A stretch of DNA of 64,000 bases from Trichomonas vaginalis G3 (Eukaryota > Parabasalia > Trichomonadida > Trichomonadidae), in assembly GCF_026262505.1 (NCBI RefSeq), contig NC_067207.1, positions 24,582,082-24,646,081 on the forward strand, in the 5' to 3' direction. The notes beneath the pieces were generated by a model. It had not been told where the DNA came from, ran no database searches, and worked only from the letters and a program-made list of their open reading frames with translations. Shown here one piece after another: positions 9,605 through 19,705 of this stretch. Both the position numbers and the translations under genes were made by a program. Each line of letters starts with the position of its first letter. Positions within the stretch are counted from its first letter, which is position 1.

Positions 9605-10188
9605 TTAAAATGGTATGCCATATAGCTTCTTGAATTTGTTAAGAAGTATTTGAACGTTTTTTCCATCTGTATCTCTAGTGTTTACATAAGCATAGCCCGC
9701 CTTAGTAAAATATACTTGTAATTTCCTATAGTTTACGCCGGTATAAAAGTAGAAAGAGTCTTGTTCTTCGCTATAGTAGTAAACTCAAACGTATGCTTGC
9801 CATAGTCTGTAATTTCAATTGTTTCATCTTCTAGTTCGTCGACAAATTCGAATACAATATCTCCAAATTTGCCTTTGTTCTTATTGTTTTCAGAAAGAGT
9901 GACCCAACGTAAGTTTTCAAGTCTATTGTCGTTTCTTATATGGTTTATATGGTCTATAAAAGGTAAATTGTTAGGATTCAGTATAAAATGAGTTGCAATG
10001 ACAACATGTTTAAGATAGTGTTTCCACCCATACTAACTATAGCATATCCGTCATTCCCCTCCCATTCGCTTAAAACTCTTTTTGTCTTTTTGTTTCTGAC
10101 TTCAAATGACTCACAACAGTGAATTTCATATTTCTCATCTAACAAACAAGTTTCCCAACGGTCTTCTCCAACAAACTCAGCGTACATT
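9605..10188 (-). pseudogene. HNH endonuclease-like gene, broken copy
   Basis: Copy of the HNH_3 gene seen at 60261-60846 in copy C. The region for the DHIN...ENLRWVT signature is recognisable at about 9900-9965. This copy is broken. Confidence 0.7.
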
Positions 10189-10229
10189 TCAAATAAAATA
10201 AAAAATGTCACTTTTTAAAAAATAAATTT

Positions 10230-10481
10230 TTACTTCATGCAATGCTCACTAACATCGAAAGGCATGTCCATAAGACGTTCTTCTTCTAACCTCTCTAGTC
10301 TGTTTGGATAATTTGCACGTGCTGTTTCCAAATCCATTTCGTAGCGAAGACCAGCCAGTTTGTCATAGACTTTTATGGGTCTTCCCTTCCTATATTTAAA
10401 CTTCTTCGAAACTCTCCAACCATATCTTTGCAACTCTGCTTTTATTCTAGCAGATTTTCTATCCATTCTATATGGGGGCAT
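10230..10481 (-). pseudogene. polB remnant (short)
   Basis: 83-codon ORF whose first three quarters match the N-terminus of the protein-primed DNA polymerase at 42605-44755 in copy B (MPPYRMDRKSARIK...). Only a small part of the polymerase is present, so it cannot be a polymerase. Copy C has the same remnant at 59967-60218, which implies common descent. Confidence 0.8.
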
Positions 10482-10511
10482 TTTTATAAAAATAAAAAAA
10501 TATTTTTTTCT

Positions 10512-11096
10512 TTACTTTACATAACCACCTGCTGCCATAAGTCTTTGACGCCAACCCATACCAGCTAATGAAGGTTGACTTGGTTTAGTTTGGAAACTAA
10601 ACTTTGGTTTTGGTTTATCTTCAGTTTTTGGTTTTTCTTCTTCTATCGGTTTTTCGTCACTTTTCGGTTCCTTTGACTTTACCTCACCTGCAGGAACAGT
10701 TGTGTCGTCAACATCTTCATAAATATCATATGCCATTTGTTTTTGTTTTCCTTTCAACTTTTTGTGTTTGTTGTAAAGTTTAGAATATTTCGACTCTAAG
10801 TCAATGAGATGTTCTATAATGAACTGTTGGTCAGTGAAGTAAACTTTTCCATCTGTTGTCTCGAAAGCTCCTTCAGACTTCAATATTTTATTTGTGAGAG
10901 TCTGTTTCTTTTTTTGAGATACTAGCCGTTCCATTTCTATGAAAAGTGACTTTATAGTTGGGTTTGTATTTCCAGACCTGGCACTTTCTATTATTGAATT
11001 TTTCTCTTCATCTGTAAGTTCTTTGACAGGTTTTGACAATGGTTCTGAACTTTTTGTTTGTGGTGTCAAATCTACCGTTTCAACTTCTTCGGTCAT
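10512..11096 (-). CDS. Charged 194-residue structural or DNA-associated protein
   Basis: Open 194-codon frame. An acidic N-terminus (TEEVETVDLTPQ) precedes a helical centre (FIIEHLIDLESKYSKLYN), a Lys/Glu/Pro-rich linker and a conserved C-terminus (AGMGWRQRLMAAGGYVK). No domain is recognised. It occurs in all three Mavericks next to the 50- and 133-residue genes and is preceded by the TTTTTACTGAGATGAA leader. The position among capsid-like small genes suggests a virion component; that is inference. Confidence 0.6.
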   Translation of the reverse strand: MTEEVETVDLTPQTKSSEPLSKPVKELTDEEKNSIIESARSGNTNPTIKSLFIEMERLVSQKKKQTLTNKILKSEGAFETTDGKVYFTDQQFIIEHLIDLESKYSKLYNKHKKLKGKQKQMAYDIYEDVDDTTVPAGEVKSKEPKSDEKPIEEEKPKTEDKPKPKFSFQTKPSQPSLAGMGWRQRLMAAGGYVK

Positions 11097-11114
11097 TTCA
11101 TCTCAGTAAAAAAT
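11097..11114 (-). promoter_or_regulatory. TTTTTACTGAGATGAA leader
   Basis: An identical leader precedes the 194-residue gene here and the 50-residue gene (11269-11286), and both positions are conserved in copies B and C. The start ATG follows directly. Confidence 0.5.
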
Positions 11115-11115
11115 T

Positions 11116-11268
11116 TTAGTTTGGTTTGTTTTCAACTGGTTGTTTAGGTTTTTTAAGTCGGTCTAAAACTTCCTGAGGTATAGGAAGAACTTGACAAACA
11201 CGTTGTGTAACTGCTGGAAGTCGACAAATCCATCTTGAACCCATTTGTCTCAATGCTGTATTGTTCAT
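11116..11268 (-). CDS. Small basic 50-residue protein
   Basis: 50 codons, beginning MNNTALRQMGSRWICRLPAV. Present with the same length in copies B (45388-45540) and C (59179-59331), so it is a real gene. Basic and Cys-containing, with a Gln-rich end. Function unknown; it may be a small virion or DNA-condensing protein. Confidence 0.6.
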   Translation of the reverse strand: MNNTALRQMGSRWICRLPAVTQRVCQVLPIPQEVLDRLKKPKQPVENKPN

Positions 11269-11288
11269 TTCATCTCAGTAAAAAACTT

Positions 11289-11690
11289 TTACATTCCCCA
11301 CGTTTGAGGCGGTTGAGGTTGGTTATTGTTTACCCATTGTTGTGCATGGTTATATCCTCTGTTAAAGAATCTTTCACCTTGGTCCATATAGTGTCCTGCT
11401 TGGTTATAGTAGTCATTTGCTTTGTTATAATAGTTTCCTGCTTGTCTTCCTACATTGTCCATCCATCCTTGAACTTTTCCTCTTGTTTCAGGATTTGGAA
11501 TAAGATTTGCTGCATCTCGTGCTACATCCCAACCTTTCTGTACAGTTTGTATAATAGGTTGTGCTTTCTCTTTAAGTATACCTAATGTACTCAAAATCTT
11601 CCTTCCAACTCCAAATACACCTCTGGCTATTGTTCCCACTGCGGGCAAAAATCTGGATGCAACTCCTGCTAATGCGCCAAATAAACCCAT
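11289..11690 (-). CDS. Glycine-rich amphipathic minor virion protein candidate
   Basis: 133 residues, identical to the copy C protein at 58758. The N-terminus MGLFGALAGVASRFLPAVG is hydrophobic and amphipathic, followed by a second such segment (GVGRKILSTLGILKEK) and an Asn/Gln/Tyr-rich tail with imperfect YYNKANDYYNQAG repeats. The layout recalls adenovirus pVI-like membrane-active proteins and virophage minor proteins, but no homology can be shown by eye. It is divergent from the integrase across 17 bp. Confidence 0.6.
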   Translation of the reverse strand: MGLFGALAGVASRFLPAVGTIARGVFGVGRKILSTLGILKEKAQPIIQTVQKGWDVARDAANLIPNPETRGKVQGWMDNVGRQAGNYYNKANDYYNQAGHYMDQGERFFNRGYNHAQQWVNNNQPQPPQTWGM

Positions 11691-11707
11691 TTCTTATGGG
11701 TTAAAAA
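11691..11707. promoter_or_regulatory. 17-bp divergent promoter, integrase / 133-residue gene
   Basis: Only 17 bp separate the two start codons, leaving room for nothing but core promoter elements and near-leaderless transcripts. The same spacing is found in B (45960-45976) and C (58741-58757). Confidence 0.5.
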
Positions 11708-12668
11708 ATGACGAATCCAAACAAGGACCCCTATGTTTCTAAGGCAACAAAGAAAGCACTCATGATAAAAATCTTTAGTTCAACACCAAATGCTTGGTTT
11801 ATGGATATCTTGGAAAACATTCCGAGGTATAGAGAAGATGGACCACCATACTGGCTAATATTTGTCGGTCAAAACACAAGATACTGTGAAGCCATACCAT
11901 TACAGTCCAAAAATATTTTAGATGTGAAAACTGCTTTGACAATATTCGTTGACAAATACCATCCAACAAAACTGACATCTGACTGTGAAAGTTCTTTCAA
12001 ATCAGATGATATTAAAAACTATCTGCGTTCAAAAAATGTAAACCAATATTTCATTGTCGACCAAAACCATTCTGCTCTTGTGTCATTGACGGATGTATAA
12101 AAATGTTAAGAGACTTAAACCAACCACAAGGTGGTGAAGCAAATGAAATGTCATATGACGACAAGTATAGACACTTCTCCATGGCAAAGATGAGACAAGT
12201 TTTAAATATTTACAATAGCCGTAAACAAAAAGGTTTGGGAAACCACTCCCCCGAAGAAATGAAAAACAACCCTGACTTAGAGAAAGACTATATATTTAAT
12301 AATTTAGTCAAAAGAGACAAACAAGAAAAGAATGCCGGGCTTCAAACTTCAGAAAGGTGACAAAGTAAAAATAGAAATACCTAAACGCGACCCATATGAA
12401 AATACTATTGACTATGACAACAATGGGAACCCGACAGGTACTCACATTCGTGTTCGTAAAAAATAGAAGAAAGTATACAAGAGAATATTATGAAGTTTTA
12501 GGCAAACATGGCAAAATGTACACACTGCAAGCAGAAGATAAAACGACTATTGTCAGACCTCGTTTCAAACTTGTCAAAGTTCAAGGTGGTATACTTTCAA
12601 AGACAGTTCCTAACAAATATAAGACAACTCCTGACGAATATGCTAAAGAAGTTGAAAATGACGACTAA
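11708..12668 (+). pseudogene. Maverick integrase (retroviral-type), broken copy
   Basis: RNase-H-fold transposase/integrase of the c-integrase family that moves Polintons. Visible are the core strand AWFMDILENI, the second catalytic segment LTSDCESSF and a basic C-terminal region with an SH3-like stretch (GDKVKIEIPKRDP). This copy is broken. Its stop overlaps the convergent fibre gene stop by 4 bp. Confidence 0.88.
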
Positions 12669-14394
12669 GCAATTCTATACCATGCGTAAACTGTCATGTA
12701 AGGTGGCATGTATTCTTTACTTTGTCCCGTTGTTGTGTATATCCTGAAACGAAATGTGTATGGTTTCCTTCTCCCTGAGTGTCATCCCAGTAACAATTTA
12801 TAGCAAACTTAACGTCGTCTTTAACATCATATCCTTTACCTTTTTTCATTGCTGACCAATCCCAAAATTTATGCTTATGCCAACCTGCTTGAGATGTACT
12901 TAAATCTATGTAGTGACTGTGCGCAGGTAAATTTTCACCTGAAATCGTTTTACTTCCTCCTGTTTCCTTTGAAGAGTTTGCACAATACAAAAACCTGTCA
13001 ACTATTTGTTCCCATGCACCAACACCAAACATTACTTGAGGACATCTTGCATCCATAGATGTATAAATAGAACCTACTGGGTTCATTAAATCAAACATAT
13101 GAGATAATATAGGATTGTCTCTTTTGAACTTAAAATATAGTGCAACTATTTCAGGTTTCTTCTGGTTTGTGTCAGAATATTTTTTATAATATAATCTTAT
13201 GTTTTCAGGGTAGGTAAAGTCTTGACTATAATATTTATTTCTGTCATCTTCATAATAGTATACTATTCTCGTTTTTTCTATTGCATTATATCTTTTATAT
13301 CTATAATATTCTAAATATAATGTTTGCTTTTTTGGGTCTACACGTGCGTCAACACCATAGTCATAATAATATGGTGCTGGAGCTGGGTCAGGCAATGTCA
13401 TATCTGCCATTTCATAAACTCTTAAATATTTCTTTTGTTCGTCTCCATATAAGTTTAAGTAGCAGTTGTTGTCTAATGGAACTTTAACTTGTGTACCATC
13501 ATTCTTTATATAGCCTACATACATTTCATTGTTATTTTTCGGAATGAGTTTATACCGTATACCATTTTTTAAGGAGTGTACAAACTCCCATCTAAAATAT
13601 TTGTTTTCTTCATTGACAGAAAAGTCAGCCAACAATAGTTTCAATATTTTCGTTGTTCCTATCAAACTTTGGTATATTTCATTGACATATGTTTTATCTG
13701 CTTTCTTTTCAAGGCTAACGTTTAAATCTGTTATTTCAGAAGATGTATGTGTATGTCCAACGTCACTTTTCCTGTTTAAGGTTTCTTGTAAGTTTTTAAT
13801 ATTTGCAATGGTATGTGTATGTCCAACGTCACTTTTACTGTTTAAGGTTTCTGTAAGTTTGTAATATTTGCAATGGTATGTGTATGTCCAACGGCACTTT
13901 TACTGTTTAAGGTTTCTTGTAAGTCTGTTATTTCAGATATAGAATGTGTATGAGTCTTTTTAGAATATTCGTTTTCAGCTCTTGTCACTTCACTTGACAT
14001 TTTATTGTCAACATATGTTTTGTCTGCTAGTTCAGGATGAGTATGTTCTTTTCGTTGCATATGTTGCATCTGCTCTGTCATGTTCTTCTTGAACTTTTTC
14101 AATGACATATTCTTTGTCAGCTTTGTTGTCAATACTGCTTTCAAAAGAAGTTCATTTATAGGTTTCTCGTTTAAAGTTCCTTTTGTTGGATTTATACAGA
14201 CAGTATGGTTCTTATTGTCTTGAAACAGAAACTCATCTGTCATTGGGTTTAATGTCAGTTTTAAGTTTCCTTCTTTCAATGACTCAGATATCTTAGAATA
14301 GTTTGAAAAAGTTTGTTGTGTTCTTATTTAGAGCTTGTATAATGAGTTGTCGGTTGTGTTGTATTTCTCTCATAGACGCTGTTTCATTTGACAT
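12665..14394 (-). pseudogene. Phage-like receptor-binding fibre, broken copy with distinct shaft
   Basis: Trimeric-fibre-like gene. The N-terminal part has repeats of the type ADKTYVDNKMSSEV and THTHSISEITDLQETL. The C-terminal tip has the phage tail-collar signature NPVGSIYTSMD, then LPAHSHYIDLSTSQAGWHKH. The middle (about 13100-13680) encodes a Tyr-rich segment with no counterpart in copies B or C, so the shaft is a different module. The copy is broken. It is convergent with integrase and divergent from the fibre partner over 18 bp. Confidence 0.8.
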
Positions 14395-14412
14395 TTTTAT
14401 TCTAGATAAAAT
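14395..14412. promoter_or_regulatory. 18-bp near-palindromic divergent promoter
   Basis: The sequence TTTTATTCTAGATAAAAT lies between the two start codons of the fibre and its partner. It is nearly symmetric about CTAG. The same 18-bp spacing and motif recur at 48336-48353 and 56356-56373, and a relative at 33454-33471. Confidence 0.6.
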
Positions 14413-15259
14413 ATGCTTCCAATAGAAAAAGAAATTCAAGAGTTGCTACAACTAAACCATTAGATGAACTTTTTACTAATGTCGGTCAAAAGTTTGAGAC
14501 AGAGACCGTAAAGCATGAAGCTATCGTTTTGACTACCCATTAAGATGGCTAAGAGACCCATCTGTCACAAAAGCTATTGGCTTTCGTAGAATGAAGTTTG
14601 TGTCTGTAGAAGATAAAAGTTTTCCATTTATTGTAAGGTTTCATATAGATTATATATCTGAAGGGAAACGAAAAATGTGGGAAGAAATTGAGCTAATACA
14701 AGTTGACCTTTCATCTTCTCTACAGACTGCGTTAAAAAATATAGAAGATAAAATAAATTCATGTTATGCAAAATATGCTGATGAATATGCAATACCGAGA
14801 GCACACTTTATGTGAGAATTGTATATGACAAACAAAATTCACAAGTGTCATTTCAAATCTACGAAGACAATCCAAAGAAAGACGAACAAATATATACAGA
14901 ATTCACTGCAATGTCATGGTATTATTTGCAAAGAATGTTAAATCAGAAAGTCGAACTTCCTTTAGCAAATATTTACAGTCGATATGCAAGAGATGAACCA
15001 TATTTATTTAAAGATGTTTTCGACCAGCTGCTATTATTGTTCATGCTTCATTTTCTGGCGCCCAAAACTCTTTCTTATGCTTGGCAAATGACTTTTACGA
15101 AAAACCTACAAAGTTATACGAACGCACCAAGTGGAAGTATTTCAGACTTTCAAGTATGGTTTACTACAGATGGAAGAAAAAGAATAATTCCATTATACCA
15201 TGCGTTTTACTTAGAACTTAGTTTCATATACAACTTACTATCGAACGGTAAAAATATAA
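14413..15259 (+). pseudogene. Fibre-partner protein (282-residue family), broken copy
   Basis: Matches the open frames in B (48354) and C (55507). Its middle is of the C type (SVEDKSFPFIVRFHIDYI), unlike B. This copy is broken. Confidence 0.75.
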
Positions 15260-15262
15260 TTT

Positions 15263-15503
15263 TTAATACGGTTGAGGTTGTGGATTTGGTTGCCACTAGA
15301 CTGTGGTGCAGGTTCAGGTTGTTGTATAACAGGAGCTTGTTCTTCTGGTTCAGGGTCTTTAGGTATAATACCAACGAACTGACCTACTCTTTTACCAATA
15401 TTTTTGACACCGTTCCAAATTCCTTTTCCGACAGATTTATTCCATTCCATATACCTCTTCCAACTCTTCTGAAGAAGTTTCCAATACTACTGAAGAAACC
15501 CAT
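15263..15503 (-). pseudogene. 80-residue amphipathic basic protein, copy A
   Basis: Copy of the gene intact at 55260-55502. The GxxW/GKGIWNGVKNIGKRVGQF amphipathic repeats are visible, followed by a Pro/Gln-rich tail. Broken or degraded in this copy. Confidence 0.6.
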
Positions 15504-15521
15504 TTTACTATATGTAAAAAT

Positions 15522-15881
15522 CTAATGTCCGCCTAGTCTCTTACGTTTCCTGTTGAGTTCCATAGCATTCTTTAACTGGAGCTCATACATTCTGTTTCTC
15601 CTCTGGTAGAAAACATATTCTGGGTCAACTCCTGTGTTCGCGTCATCTGCATAAAGTTGTTTATATCCCACTTCAGTTTGTATAAAACTCTTTCCATCTC
15701 ATATTTGCATACCATGGTGGCAAACCTAACGCAGCGTCATTTGACATGGCAGTTTGCATTTGTACATCTGTTGGCACTTGACCATAGTTTGCCATTGCAG
15801 TTTGTATTCTAACTTCATTTGGAATATTCTCTGGGTTTGGTTGTCCAGGTTGCTGTGCATTCGCTAAGTTCGTGCGTCCAT
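15522..15881 (-). pseudogene. 120-residue Maverick protein, broken copy
   Basis: Same gene as 49467-49829 and 54879-55241, with the conserved phrases GLPPWYANMRWKEF and ELNRKRKRLGGH. Broken in this copy. Confidence 0.65.
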
Positions 15882-15904
15882 TTAATATTAGATAAAAATA
15901 TCTC

Positions 15905-16035
15905 TTACGAGTACATATGCTGAACATTTGCAGGCATTGGTTCATCTTCATATTCTCTGTACTTTTCTGCCACGTCAAAGAAATAAATGAACACAATGGA
16001 AAAAACCTAAACAAGTAGTCCTATTTCAACCACAT
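15905..16035 (-). pseudogene. Small membrane protein overlapping the methyltransferase, copy A
   Basis: Counterpart of the 43-residue ORF intact at 54724-54855 and 49853-49984. It overlaps the end of the methyltransferase gene. Degraded in this copy. Confidence 0.45.
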
Positions 16036-16836
16036 TTACTTACTAATAAAATTTCTTTATTGTGACACTTTCTCCAGTTTATAGGACCTCTCTCATATTC
16101 TATCTTGTCATATATAAACTCATAGTCATGTATGTCCTCTAAACCATCTCATAACGGTTTCCAACCACTTTTATCGGATGTAAAGTAAAAGCATGGATGG
16201 TTATGTATAACGTCTAAAGTTTCTAAAGAGTCTCTCAAAGTCCAGTCTACTTGGTATTGAAATCCATGTGTTATAGAACGGCGGGTCCACTATAAAGAAA
16301 ACATTTTCCTTGTCTTTATATTTTTCATACAACTCTGTCCAATGACATCTCACAAACTCTATACCCTCAATATATTTTTCTATGTCCTCTTTGAAAACAT
16401 TTGTATAGTTAAGATATAAAACTTTTGACATAAGTGTTTCAATGTCATGAACTCTTATAGAACCACTATATAATAGTCTAGCAGATATACTATCCCAGTC
16501 TATATATTCTGCTTTTTTCAAAACCTCTCTCACAATATTTTTGTTATCTAATGGTATACGTTCCATCTTACCTATAGGTATCTTTTCTTTTAACTCTTTC
16601 AATATATTGTTTGTGTCTGGTATATGTTTGAGACGGTCCATATAGTTGTCGAAGTCATTGCATATAATCTTTGAGTCTGGGAATATTATATGGCACAAAT
16701 GGGATATATAGAAACTTCCACCGAACAAATCTACAAATGTTAGACCATTCGGTAGTTTCTTAAGTTCTCTCAATATAATATCTTTACATCTACTCTTATT
16801 TCCAAAGAACGGTAACGGTGGTTTTGTAAAATTCAT
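16021..16836 (-). pseudogene. D12-class adenine methyltransferase, broken copy
   Basis: Copy of the DNA adenine methyltransferase open in B (49969-50787) and C (53921-54739). The motif I region (FVDLFGGSF) and the DPPF motif are both recognisable. This copy is broken. Confidence 0.85.
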
Positions 16837-16859
16837 TTATATATAATAATAAAAATGTT

Positions 16860-17290
16860 TTTCCCTGAAAAGTGACAGAAAAGTGACAAAACATTTACGA
16901 AGAAATCATGAAAATTCAAGAGGGTAGAAAAGAGGTTAGAAAAGAGGTTAGATCTAACCTTCTACCCTAAATTATATTTTTGGGTCCTTTACACTCATTA
17001 CGAAGAAGAAGTCTTGACAAAACATTTACGATGAAATCATGAAAATTCAAGAGGGTGAGAAAACAGGTGAAAAAACGGGTGAGATCTCACCTCTTCACCT
17101 AAACATTATTTTTGGGTCCTTTACACTCATTACGATGAAGTCTTGACAAAACATTTACGTTCATGTTTGACAAAACATTTACGAAGAAGTCTTGACAAAA
17201 CATTTACGAAGAAGAAGTCTTGACAAAACATGTACGTTCATGTTTGACAAAACATGAAAACATATATAATTTGTGAAAAGCTCCTGGAAG
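16860..17290. repeat. Sub-terminal hairpins and 25-bp repeats
   Basis: One GGTTAGATCTAACC hairpin at about 16919-16968 is followed by one of the alternative GGGTGAGATCTCACC type at about 17052-17101. The rest is 25-bp units (TCTTGACAAAACATTTACGA and TTCATGTTTGACAAAACA). No gene is supported. Confidence 0.8.
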
Positions 17291-17331
17291 ACCCGTATAT
17301 ATAAGAACTTCATTTATACTAAACATCTTCA

Positions 17332-17388
17332 GGGCTAGAAGGCACGAAGTGCCTGGAAGCCCCACTACCTTTTTTTTTTTTTTTTTTT
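17332..17388 (-). repeat. Right terminal repeat of copy A
   Basis: Contains the nested hairpin with inner arms GGCAC/GTGCC and outer arms ending in AGCCCC, then CACTACC and a 19-T tract. It corresponds to the right end of B and, inverted, the left end of C. Host sequence starts with ATAGAATATT at 17389. Confidence 0.8.
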
Positions 17389-18062
17389 ATAGAATATTAT
17401 TATATAGCATAAACACAATAATTTATTTTAAAACGCATACGTTAAGGGTGCACACGAGAGGATCATGTAAACTTCAGAATTTAGAACCTTATTTTTAGGC
17501 ATTATCTTGGCTACCTATTTAGGCTCGAAAAGCAAAAAATATCAAAAAATACAACTTGAGTCCATTATGACCCTTTCATGGAGGTAGTTTTTATCCGCTA
17601 GTATTTTCCCTTTGAATCTCTTTACAATTCGAAATCAAATTCAAAACTCAGTAGAAGAAAGGAAGAATCGACTTACTACGGTTGTAATACGAATAAATAC
17701 ATATATTTAATTATTTTTATTTACATAATAATTGTTTGAAGCTCATATTCCATCAAATTTTTAAATAAAAACATTAAAATGTTGAAAATGTTCATATATT
17801 TTAATAGGGTTTTGGCACTTTATTGAGGAATTACTACATACATAGTCGAACTGAACTTGATATTTTGAAATTTAAATTATTTATCAAAATTAAAATTTAA
17901 CTTGAAATTTATAATTATTTAGTCATATTTTGCATAATTCTAAGTAGATTTTGTAAAAAATCAAGAAAGAAAAATTTTAACGTGCTTTATTTTTTCTTTT
18001 TTATAATAATACATATTATTATATAATTAACATATTCATAATGTTTCACCCTTTCAAAAATA

Positions 18063-18099
18063 TAATCCTCCTCCTCTCAAATAAACGTACATACGGGTG
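18063..18099 (+). repeat. 37-bp direct repeat, copy 1
   Basis: An exact 37-bp sequence (starts TAATCCTCCTCCTCTC, ends ACATACGGGTG) repeated in the same orientation at 19669-19705. The pair brackets the hAT-like element. Confidence 0.85.
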
Positions 18100-18370
18100 G
18101 CCTCTTTTTTCAAAAAATTAAAATTTGAAATTTTGGGCTCAAATATTAGAGATTTTTTCAACCTTCAACGATATATGTTGTCTATATCAGACCTCCTTTC
18201 TTTTTGATACTTAACATTGTTCCTAAATCTTAGCCGTTAAGGCTGTTCTGAAATAGGGATGCGACGGTTTTACGCCATGACCGTTTAAAAATAGAATAAT
18301 ACGCCATTTTTGGGGCCGAATGGCGGCTACTTCGTACCCGCCATTCGGCCGAATAACAAAACAATACAAA

Positions 18371-18471
18371 ATTATTGCCGTCCTTTTTTTTCTTTCTTTC
18401 TTTCTCTTTTTTTTCTCCTCTCTCTCTTTCTTTTCTCTTTCCTCTTTTTACTCCTCTTTCTCTTTTCATCA
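18371..18471. repeat. Polypyrimidine microsatellite
   Basis: About 100 bp of almost pure C/T (CTTT and TC runs) inside the hAT-like element. It creates a spurious Lys/Arg/Glu-rich frame on the minus strand. Confidence 0.8.
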
Positions 18472-18565
18472 TTAAACGTAGAAAGATATATTAATATTAT
18501 TTTAAAATTAAAAAAAAATAAAGAAAGTATAATAAGTAATTATTTAGTTATCGATATATATATGT

Positions 18566-18975
18566 AAAGTGATAATCTGAGGATAATCTGAGGAGGAGTC
18601 TGAGGATTAGACCGAGGAGTAGTTTAAGGAGTTTGATGATAATCTGAGGAGGAGTTTGAGGAGTAGTCTGAGGAGTTTGAGGATAATCTGAGGAGTTTGA
18701 GGAGTAGTCTGAGGAGTTTGAAGATAATCTGAGGAGTTTGAGGATAATCTGAGGAGTTGTCTGAGGAGTAGTTTCAGAAGTTGTCTGAGGATAATTTGAG
18801 GAGTTTGAGGAGTAGTCTGAGGAGTTTGAGGATAATCTGAGGAGGAGTCTGAGGATAATCTGAGGAGTTTGAGGATAATCTGAGGAGGAGTCTGAGGATA
18901 ATCTGAGGAGTAGTCTGAGGAGTTTGAGGATAATCTGAGGAGGAGTTTGAGGAGTAGTTTGAGGAGTGGTCTAAT
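18566..18975. repeat. GAGGAGTTTGAGGATAATCT minisatellite
   Basis: About 400 bp of irregular 9-12-bp units built from TGAGGAGTT, TGAGGATAATC and TGAGGAGGAGTC, inside the hAT-like element. The Ser/Leu/Gln-rich minus-strand frame over it is an artefact. Confidence 0.85.
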
Positions 18976-19668
18976 AAAAATGTAAAATATTTTCAAAGAA
19001 AAAATTCTATGAATTTTATATTTTAATTCTTAGCATTATACTGAATAAAATAAACATAAATATCAAAATTTGAAATTGAATACGCCAAAAAATTGATAAT
19101 CCGCATTCAATATTTTGTAAGTGGCGTACATTTTGAATACTCGCCATACGCCTTGGAGTTCTCAATTTTGAATTCGCCTTTATTTGGGCGACCTCAGAAA
19201 AATACGCCATTAAGAAAATATTGTATGAGATTTTAAATTTGAACACGCTCTACCTTAAGGAATTAAATTTATTAAGATATATTTATATATAATAAACGAT
19301 TACTTAAAAAAAGTATTTCATCGCTTATGTAAGTTTCAAAAAAATCACGAAAATAAAAAAATCAAGATTAAGATTTTATTTTTAATTTTTGAATTTCTCA
19401 AATGGCGAAATTTTTGGGCGAACAAAAAAAATGTACGCCCGGTCAAATGGCGTGTTTAACGCATCCCTATTCTGAAAATATTTTTTTTTCGAAAAAATTC
19501 GAAAAAAATTCTTAAAATTCAAAAATCCCTTAATTCCTGAGCATTTTGGAAAAAAGTTTTTACATGAACATGTGTATATTATATGAAGTATATTGATAAG
19601 GTAAAAATCAAATTTTATTGCATATTCATCGAGAAAATAAACTAACGAATCCCTCAAAATTGAGAGGG

Positions 19669-19705
19669 TAATCCTCCTCCTCTCAAATAAACGTACATAC
19701 GGGTG
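19669..19705 (+). repeat. 37-bp direct repeat, copy 2
   Basis: Exact second copy of the repeat at 18063-18099. Its last bases merge with the GGGTGCACCC terminus of the possible TTAA element. Confidence 0.85.

Larger units (their letters stand above)
1..17388 (+). mobile_element. Maverick/Polinton copy A, right-hand part
   Basis: Virus-like Maverick (Polinton) element, treated as a fossil. Its left end is outside the window; position 1 aligns with position 34857 of copy B, inside the minor capsid gene. The right end is the hairpin-bearing terminal repeat and T-tract at 17332-17388. Visible parts in order are the minor capsid tail, SF3 helicase, packaging ATPase, KilA-N genes, repeat-rich spacers, a fibre-partner paralogue, an HNH gene, a polB remnant, small structural genes, integrase, fibre, fibre partner and D12 methyltransferase. 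It is broken, with roughly a dozen or more breaks. Copy C shares its gene set, so the two form one subtype. High similarity to B and C suggests recent amplification. Confidence 0.93.
18254..19469. mobile_element. Non-autonomous hAT-like DNA transposon
   Basis: 1216-bp element bounded by TAGGGATGCG and its exact reverse complement CGCATCCCTA, flanked by a perfect 8-bp duplication TTCTGAAA (18246-18253 and 19470-19477). Terminal TAGGGATG and 8-bp target duplications are hallmarks of the hAT superfamily. Subterminal ACGCCAT/ATGGCGT motifs recur at both ends in both orientations, as expected of transposase-binding sites. An internal perfect inverted repeat (GGCCGAATGGCGG at 18314-18326, its complement at 18338-18350) has an 11-bp spacer. 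There is no transposase ORF; open frames inside are low-complexity. The intact target duplication suggests a fairly young insertion. Confidence 0.82.

Noticed and set aside
11708-12668. LTR retrotransposon, suggested by the retroviral-type integrase
   Set aside because: No reverse transcriptase, gag or LTRs. The gene lies among capsid, polB and ATPase genes typical of Mavericks.
18230-18996. Charged or Ser/Leu-rich ORFs inside the hAT-like element
   Set aside because: They cover the polypyrimidine tract and minisatellite, and their composition is explained by the repeats.
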